Positions 59,301 to 64,000 of a stretch of 64,000 nucleotides of DNA are shown here, piece by piece; position 1 is the stretch's first letter, and every line of letters begins with the position of its first letter. The stretch is from Aurantiochytrium sp. KH105 (lineage: Eukaryota; Sar; Bigyra; Thraustochytrida; Thraustochytriidae): NCBI GenBank assembly GCA_003116975.1, contig BGKB01000049.1, positions 310,001-374,000 on the forward strand. Reading direction: 5' to 3'. The position numbers and the translations under genes are program-made. Below the pieces are notes generated by a model. That model worked only from the letters and a program-made list of their open reading frames with translations. It was not told the DNA's origin and made no database searches.

Positions 59301-59392
59301 CCCAACCACAGAATGCCCACGACAATAGAAACGTGTATTATCCCCCGCACCAGCAACACCAAGAGTTTGCTAGTTTCCAAACCTTTTTCTAG
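56357..59392 (+). CDS. Two-RRM RNA-binding protein, Musashi/hnRNP-like
   Basis: 1011 residues, one exon. RRM1 lies at about 36-112 with RNP2 KLFIGGLSY and RNP1 SRGFGFVTF. RRM2 lies at about 370-450 with RNP2 KIFVGGLLY and RNP1 SRGFGFVVF. Both have the DTKKSRGFGFV-type loop typical of Musashi, DAZAP1 and hnRNP A/B. The RRMs are separated by about 250 Ser/Thr/Asn-rich residues. The C-terminal 550 residues are Ser, Gln and His-rich, with HQHQH runs, typical of granule-forming prion-like tails. The protein probably binds mRNA and controls translation or stability. The ATG at 56357 lies in a good CCACCATGT context. It is convergent with the PP2C gene. Confidence 0.85.
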   Translation: MSVSVSGSKKAHARSKSRGESTDSSPSSTSPSAGQPNKLFIGGLSYDTTDESLERYFQNYGNVEAAVVLRDPNTLRSRGFGFVTFSSLKAASEVVSYTHHMIDGRKVEAKFAVPRSASNATNNSTSNSNTNTTTTNNNNNNNENNNATSPTATSQQTRKASFSSTTSSNGPADRASSSPGTKAPTRATPRSSPQFGPSSIPAPYSAALTGANKRTQQHQQQKAKTTCASPATSEAHLEGEPRDEDCDAVPDLSQLSLSPREAHNPKPRKSSIGSMASLDSIGAPTTAGSRKSRSTSINSAKGNASSSRVESKEAGRALASPRTSSKTSKAKNANASSSSPHATTAAAAAAAANAAASGNTAASGGSIISNKIFVGGLLYATGHESLRDFFESYGSVESAEVIYNRDTKKSRGFGFVVFRDHESVDKVLNEQDTVGMHVIDGKQVEVKRCVARQESTTTSSSSAHPQQSQQQQQQQQSRRSSAANLGHEIEEKDGTTTHSRTTRAASSPSSPSLSSAAAAVTSSTSSPSPSSSSKPGAPSNNPWDRNNKASPRHLAHQRQRQLKQASSQGGASALDSDEDDRPRHTLTHQLSSPLAALNAESVARIPEVETRIRSASAVFPPGPRDQQVQQQQQQQMENLLQHQRAARAASMQLHHRHGFELNHSNSIDSVHSLASFNLDGDDAFFGTDRAFSTLSSTSLADSSAGSTRSLNGPSSPRSFQGSSAQSPFQHSFTPTGHDAHAHSRRSYSVGGPSHHQQQDSQLPHISLDTLHLSASSSSPSFRASSPGPVPDSSGIWSNTAVPVLASPAQHQEGVPRPEHNFRRSASLEVSVPSSPYACHPSPALARHTSTGGLSTASSSRSFMPELEPLSTSFSASGDAFMGLDIDVSAGNSNNASLASTPHQHMGGQGSSTSPLLSPGASAHLDMGPLVSPPSTSRGDAHSSRMFSPHQPHHQQQQQQHQHQHQHHQQYYSQHQHEMLPSPQPQNAHDNRNVYYPPHQQHQEFASFQTFF

Positions 59393-59888
59393 CTTAGAGC
59401 TAGCTAGCTAGCGCCTCACGCGCCACGCAGCCAGCGAAACCTTTTCCTAAATATCATTTCACGATGCCCCAAGATACAAAAGAAAGATTTTTATCATCGT
59501 CCTAGTTCTGAACTGTCTTTTCAAAAGTTGCCATCGATTTCACGTGTCATGGAAATTTTTGCTCGCTCGATACGAGCCACGTTATATTTTACAACAACAA
59601 CAACAACAACAACAACAACACACGGACATCCGGATCTTTCCAAAATCAAGTTCCGCTCGCTCTCAACAGTTAGGTTTCCTTCGTTTTTCTTAGATCTCGA
59701 TAACAAAACGTCAGGTGCAGCATTGGCCAGAGAGCGGAATTTCATGGTCAGGAGGGGGGCGCGCTCGCGGCCGTTTACTACTTGCTGCACATCAGAGAAC
59801 AAAAAGAAAAGAAGCAGGCAAATAAGACAAGCTTTCCACGAACTCAGCGTGGTCACGTGCTTGCATTTTCTACTTGCTCGCTCTCTCT
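59393..59888. other. Convergent 3' spacer, RRM gene to PP2C gene
   Basis: 496 bp between facing stops, AT-richer than the rest. Contains TAGC tetramers right after the RRM stop (59396-59412) and an uninterrupted ACA array (59591-59620). No gene supported. Confidence 0.5.
59591..59620. repeat. ACA trinucleotide array
   Basis: Ten uninterrupted ACA units. Confidence 0.95.
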
Positions 59889-61322
59889 TCAAAGAGGTTC
59901 GCTAGTGCTTTCGCCAGCGGGATAATTTGCGACTGGAGCGACCTCGCTCTCGTTGTCGTCGTGGAGGGCGATAATAACACAAGTCGAATCGTCGACAACG
60001 TCCTCCACAGCGTTCCACTTGGCGACCGACATCTTGATGACCTCGACGCAGGCATCGCGCGCCGCCTGGCCCGCAGGTTTGTTTTCCACGTGCTTGCCAA
60101 TGATCTTGACCACGTCCGAGCTCGAGAGAAACTCCCACACCCCGTCGGTGGCAAAGATGAGGAACTTGTCGTCCTTGGTCAGCTCGGTCACGGTCACCTC
60201 TGGCTCGGCATAAACGCCAACGGCCTCGGCCGCAAGATCACCAAAGGACCGGGCCATTGCTAGACCGGGCATGTCGACGTCACGCTGCCACACGCGGGGC
60301 ACGCCCCACTCAAAAACGCGTCCACCGTAGCGGATAATGCGCGCGTGTTCGTCGGGACGGTCTGGCTTTTGGTCTTCAGACAGGTCGACGGCCTCGAGCT
60401 GGCCGGTGGGGCCCACGCGACCCAGCACGGCCCGACTGTCGCCCACATTGGCCACGTAAAGTTTGTTCTTTTTCATGACGCCCATGATACCTGTACTCCC
60501 GCTCACGTAGACGTCAATGTGACTGGTCGCCAAGCGATGATTCATTTCAACGCAGCCGTTGTGCAAGATACGGCGAATCTCCTCCTCGCTCCTGCACATG
60601 GGCGTGCCTAAGCCAAGGTCGAGCCACACGCGAAGCAGATGCTCGCGCATATATTTGGACGCCTGCGCTCCGTTAGGCCCATGGCCATCGAAGACCATCA
60701 CACTAAAGGACTCCTTGTCGCGGTCCAGACAGCTCTGCACGCAGTACGTGTCCTGGTTTTCTTTTTGCCGCTTGGCAGGGTCGTTGCCCGGACGCGTCAC
60801 GCACGAATACGCGAGCTTGAGGGTCTCACACACGCCGTTCTCGCCAAAGGCGCCGTTGCCAATGTCCTCGCCCGGGTCTTTGAGGTCTACCTCGCCGCTT
60901 CCGTTGGCGCTCGAGCTCGGCCTGTGCATCCGCAGGCCCGGCCGCAGTTTGCGCGGGTCCTGGTGGTTCGACTTCATGATGCTCAGCCGTTTCCGGTCCG
61001 TGTTGACCTCGGCCACGAGGCCCTCGAGGTCGATCTCGGGCACGTCGACGCCCTTGGTCAGGTCGCTGCTCCCGGCGCCGCCCGGCACGCCGCCGCCGCT
61101 GTCTCCGTCCTCGCCTGCGCCGCCTCTTCCGGCGCGCACCTCCTCGGCGTCGCTGGTGTTCCCGCTGTCCTGGTCGCTGTCCTCGTCCTCGTGCGCCTTG
61201 CCGAGGCCTTGCGCGTCATGCCGCGCCTTGCTCTCGGCGCCCTTGGGGGCCCCCGGGATCTCTTTGGTCCTCGACGAGGCCACCGCGCGCGGGCCCGGCG
61301 CCGCCGACTGCGTGCAGCCCAT
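59889..61322 (-). CDS. PP2C-family protein phosphatase with N-terminal acylation motif
   Basis: 477 residues. It begins MGCTQS, a good N-myristoylation site with a palmitoylatable Cys3, so membrane attachment is likely. About 130 disordered, acidic residues follow, then a PPM/PP2C domain (about 165-455): KENQDTYCV, VMVFDGHGPNGAQ near 212 (metal-binding Asp), GSTGIMGVMKKNKLYVANVGDSRAVLG, LAMARSFGD, FLIFATDGVWEFLSSSDVV and a terminal VDDSTCVIIAL. The metal-coordinating aspartates of DG, DGVW and DD/ST are all present, so an active Mg2+/Mn2+-dependent Ser/Thr phosphatase is expected. The short C-terminal tail has no clear motif. ATG at 61320-61322. Confidence 0.92.
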   Translation of the reverse strand: MGCTQSAAPGPRAVASSRTKEIPGAPKGAESKARHDAQGLGKAHEDEDSDQDSGNTSDAEEVRAGRGGAGEDGDSGGGVPGGAGSSDLTKGVDVPEIDLEGLVAEVNTDRKRLSIMKSNHQDPRKLRPGLRMHRPSSSANGSGEVDLKDPGEDIGNGAFGENGVCETLKLAYSCVTRPGNDPAKRQKENQDTYCVQSCLDRDKESFSVMVFDGHGPNGAQASKYMREHLLRVWLDLGLGTPMCRSEEEIRRILHNGCVEMNHRLATSHIDVYVSGSTGIMGVMKKNKLYVANVGDSRAVLGRVGPTGQLEAVDLSEDQKPDRPDEHARIIRYGGRVFEWGVPRVWQRDVDMPGLAMARSFGDLAAEAVGVYAEPEVTVTELTKDDKFLIFATDGVWEFLSSSDVVKIIGKHVENKPAGQAARDACVEVIKMSVAKWNAVEDVVDDSTCVIIALHDDNESEVAPVANYPAGESTSEPL

Positions 61323-61497
61323 CCTCGCGGGCGCGCGCGGGAGCCGCGAGCGGGTCTGCGGCCGCGGCCGCCTGGCCTGGCCTGGCCTCGCCCCGCCTCC
61401 TCGCCGGGTCCTCGAGCCGCCGCGCCTCCTCGCCGCACAGCCTCGAGGGGACTCGAGACCCGGCGAGCTGCCGCGGCGTGCGGTCCCGGCCGGCCGG

Positions 61498-61500
<3 letters not shown>

Positions 61501-61532
<32 letters not shown>
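61501..61532. repeat. CCTG tetramer array
   Basis: Eight CCTG units in the PP2C promoter. Confidence 0.9.
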
Positions 61533-61748
61533 CGCCTGCCCGCCTGCCTGCGCTGCGTCGCGCGAGGGGCGAGAAGGGCTGCGCGAGCGGGCGAGGCTCG
61601 CAAAGCAACGCAGAGCAACGCAGAGCGGAGCGGAGCGACGATGCAGAGCGGGGATGATGCAAAAGCGCGGCGAAGATGCAAAAGCGCGGGGATGATTGAT
61701 GCAGAGCGATGAAGGGCGAATGGACCACGCCGGGCGGCGGGCGACGGG

Positions 61749-61838
61749 CGAGCGAGCGAGCGAGCGAGCGAGCGGCGGAGGCGAGGTCGCGCTCTAGGCT
61801 GGTCTGGTCTGGTCTGGTCTGGTCGGGTCGGGTCTGGG
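61749..61838. repeat. GAGC and GGTCT arrays
   Basis: Six GAGC units (61749-61775) and about seven GGTCT/GGTCG units (61799-61838). Confidence 0.85.
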
Positions 61839-63062
61839 CAGCTGCTTTGCCCGCCGGGACCTCGAGAGCCCGGCTGCCGCAAGCGAGCTGTGCAGGCAAG
61901 GGAAGTGGCCAAAAAGGCACGGCTCGAGCGATTGCAGGAATGGACGAGCGCGATGCGCGAAGGAATGCGCCAAAGAGCGCCGGGGCGAATGACGCAATGA
62001 ATGAAGGATTGATCGAGGGAAAGGAAGGGGAAGGAAGAATGAAAGAAGGAAAGAAAGAAGGGGGAAGAACCAAGGAGCGAAAAAGAGCGACCGATCGAAC
62101 GAGTCTCGCGAACTGACTGACCTGCCAGACCGACCGACTGTCCGGCTGCCTGCCTCCAGGCCGCCTGCCGCCGCCGCTCCTGCCTGCCTCCTGTCTCCTG
62201 CCTCCTGCCGCCGCGCCGGTCGGGCGCCACGGAGCGGCGTCGCGAGCGCGGCGCGAGGAGGAGGAGGAGGCGGAGGCGGAGACGGAGGCCGAGGTGGAGC
62301 GCGGCGCCGCGGCGGAGAGGAAGGAAGGCGAGAAGGAAGGAAGGCGAAGAGAAAAAGAGAGAGAACGCCTCGTCCGTCGTCGTCAGGGGAAAAAAAGCGC
62401 GAGAGAACGCGGCGGCTGCGGAAGGGCGGTTCTGCGCCGTCGAGAGCGCAGCTGCACGCGAGCGCCACCTCGGCGCGGCCTCCTGGCGTGCGAGCGAGCG
62501 CGCCTCGCCGCCTAGCTGCCTGCCTCGACGGATGGAAGGATGCAAGGATGGAAGGATCGATGGATGGTGGATGGGTGGAGCGCCTGCCTCGCGGACTGGG
62601 ACTCCGCGGCGGAGGCGCCTCCTGAAGCTCGCAGGTCCCGAATCCAGGGCTAGCGTTTCCGGTAAGGGGCGGCTAGCTCAACGGATCGTTGGCGGACGAG
62701 CTTGGCGCGGGCAGGGTGCGGGCTGTCCCAGTCCAGGCGGACAGCGGCCGCGGTCGACACGGGCCAGGCCGCGGCAAGTCGGCGGCCGCGGCAAGGCGAC
62801 CTCGCCGCGGTATCTAGGGCTTGCAAATGGAGGAAGATGATAGACAAACGAGTCCGGCACCCGCCCGTGCGACGAGCGGGTGAACTGCCCGCCTGCGTGG
62901 GCGCAGTGTTAGCCGTCTGCTGCGCGCGTGCGAGATTGATCGCCACGTTGGTAAAAGATTGGGCCTGGGGTGAGATACCGATGAGAAGAGAATGAGCGAG
63001 CTGTATCGACACCGCGAGCTCGCTCGTTGATCTGGCGCCGACGTCATCGAAAGAATAAGATC

Positions 63063-63130
63063 TTGCGACCATATGATAAACTTGCGACCATACGATAACA
63101 AGGATCCAAGCGTTTGCAACCATACGATAA
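63063..63130. repeat. Three copies of a 17-bp element TTGCRACCATAYGATAA
   Basis: Copies at 63063-63079, 63082-63098 and 63114-63130, same orientation. Copies two and three remain alike for about 31 bases (32-bp period), ending CAAGCG. The element lies in otherwise unremarkable spacer DNA. Confidence 0.85.
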
Positions 63131-63375
63131 CAGGAACTCAAGCGCTGGACGCAAAAGGGGCCAGATCTTTCCATCGACAAGTTGCATCTTAAGAATGGAA
63201 ACGAATTAAATCAGATCAAATCAAATCGAATGGAAATGATATGAAACGAATTAGCTGTGAACTGACTGCAGATGATCGAATCAAATTGAATCAAATCATA
63301 TCTCTTTAGGATTTCCTTTTTTCTTCTTCTGTCTACATGTCGAGCAAGGAAGCGAGCGGGCGCGGACCGCAAAAG

Positions 63376-64000
63376 TTAACTCTGCGTGCCTGTAGCGACC
63401 TTTGCCGGCCCAAAGTTCAAATTCGTGTCCACACTCTGGATCTTGCCTCGGTAGGCGTCAATGTTGTCGGCGTTGAGCTTGATCAGCATACGCCGAGTAA
63501 GCTTCTGTTTTGTAAAAGGGCACGTGTTTCGCGGCTCGCGCCCGAGCACGCGGAGCCATGTGTCATATCCCATGACGTGTCCGTACGGCGAAAGAGCGGG
63601 ATCATAGACGGGCTCGTACGTCATGGGACACTTGAGACCTGGAATGAGCTGCGGCTTGTCCACCGTTACGCGTTTGCTTGGCCCGGCGGCCGTCGCCGCA
63701 GTTTTACGTCGCTTGTGGGCAGCGCCGCCATACCCATAGGTTCCTGTATCGGCCTCTCCATCAGATGAGTCCACCTCATCGGCAAAAATCTCGTCCGTAT
63801 TCTTGCCCTTGCGCTTCGCCCGAGCACGTGCAGCGCGTTTGCGCGACCGCGAGTTCCGGTCGCGCTGAGCCTCGGCGGCCAAGCGCGTTTCCTTGGCAAC
63901 CTTTTCTGCGAGGGCCTCCTTGGCCTTTTTCACACTCAGACGCGCGGCGCGGGACGTCAGCGTTGACGCCTTGCCGGTAGCACTGGAAGCAGACTTTGTC
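63376..64000 (-). CDS. U-box-like nuclear protein, 5' end beyond the window
   Basis: The frame is open from the stop at 63376 to the right edge, giving at least 207 residues with no ATG that looks like the start, so the gene begins outside. The C-terminal domain reads LKCPMTYEPVYDPALSPYGH, then YDTWLRVLG, NTCPFTKQKLTRRMLIKLNA, the pattern of a U-box (modified RING without metal ligands), usually an E3 ubiquitin ligase module. It is preceded by Lys/Arg-rich clusters (KRAARARAKRKGK and KRRK) that look like nuclear signals, and by a charged helical region. The rest of the protein is unseen. Confidence 0.65.
   Translation of the reverse strand, partial: TKSASSATGKASTLTSRAARLSVKKAKEALAEKVAKETRLAAEAQRDRNSRSRKRAARARAKRKGKNTDEIFADEVDSSDGEADTGTYGYGGAAHKRRKTAATAAGPSKRVTVDKPQLIPGLKCPMTYEPVYDPALSPYGHVMGYDTWLRVLGREPRNTCPFTKQKLTRRMLIKLNADNIDAYRGKIQSVDTNLNFGPAKVATGTQS

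Larger units (their letters stand above)
61323..63375. promoter_or_regulatory. PP2C promoter and spacer to the U-box gene
   Basis: 2053 bp. The left part is GC-rich with CCTG (61501-61532), GAGC (61749-61775) and GGTCT (61799-61838) arrays, then purine-rich DNA (62000-62100). The right part is AT-rich, with a triplicated 17-bp element (listed) and degenerate AAATC/GAATC repeats at 63200-63305. No gene supported. Confidence 0.45.

Noticed and set aside
61058-62545. 495-codon minus-strand frame overlapping the PP2C start
   Set aside because: Low-complexity Arg/Ser/Ala translation of promoter repeats; the PP2C frame begins cleanly at 61322 with an acylation motif.
62660-62740. tRNA-like A box (TAGCTCAACGG) near 62672
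   Set aside because: No matching B box (GGTTCRANNCC) at a suitable distance and no acceptor stem, so not called as a tRNA.

Overview
The window is nuclear DNA from a protist. It has long, mostly intron-poor protein genes of animal/protist type (an exportin-6, a DENN protein, a class C GPCR, a HORMA meiotic protein, a tetraspanin, a Musashi-like RNA-binding protein), short spliceosomal introns with GTAAGT or GTACGT donors, and gene spacers packed with microsatellites. The gene styles (kinesin-light-chain-type TPR proteins, multi-module cyclic-nucleotide-type K+ channels, ankyrin fusions) suggest a stramenopile, perhaps a labyrinthulomycete/thraustochytrid. That placement is inference: no marker gene in the window proves it. 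I see no rRNA, no convincing tRNA, no CRISPR array, no transposase and no recognisable viral or LTR element.

Layout. 0-6.3 kb: a three-pore K+ channel with cyclic-nucleotide-binding-like domains (left end may be incomplete). 7.4-8.8 kb: tetraspanin, one intron. 9.4-13.6 kb: class C GPCR with three extra cysteine modules. 13.7-15.6 kb (-): GT4 glycosyltransferase. 16.1-17.9 kb: HORMA-domain meiotic protein, six exons. 18.3-25.3 kb: giant SFI1/ankyrin/coiled-coil protein. 25.7-29.1 kb (-): exportin-6. 30.0-31.0 kb: HPRT, four exons. 31.5-35.3 kb (-): ankyrin-DENN protein. 35.8-36.7 kb: hotdog thioesterase-like protein. 37.5-38.3 kb: nucleoredoxin-like protein without CxxC. 38.8-40.6 kb (-): fused FetB-FetA (STAR2-STAR1) ABC transporter. 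41.3-42.3 kb (-): LEA-like protein. 43.8-46.8 kb (-): 16-TPR protein. 47.9-48.7 kb (-): PX-like protein. 50.7-51.0 kb: two-exon SCOC homologue. 51.6-52.5 kb (-): unknown. 52.5-56.4 kb: repeat-rich spacer. 56.4-59.4 kb: two-RRM protein. 59.9-61.3 kb (-): PP2C phosphatase. 61.3-63.4 kb: spacer with a triplicated 17-bp element. 63.4 kb to the right edge (-): U-box protein, incomplete.

The genes do not form an operon or a single pathway. Several are arranged as divergent pairs (glycosyltransferase/HORMA, exportin-6/HPRT, DENN/hotdog, PX/SCOC) that probably share promoters, alternating with convergent pairs. Three themes recur: signalling at membranes (channel, GPCR, tetraspanin, PP2C with an N-terminal acylation motif), membrane trafficking (DENN, PX, SCOC), and the cytoskeleton and nucleus (exportin-6, SFI1-type repeats, HORMA).

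The points most worth following up are the three-pore single-chain channel, the triplicated extracellular module of the GPCR, the single-chain FetAB/STAR fusion, the restricted splice-donor set GTA(A/C)GT with a matching motif in two 5' leaders, and the triplicated 17-bp element near 63.1 kb. Introns were placed by reading frame and homology only; no transcript data were available.
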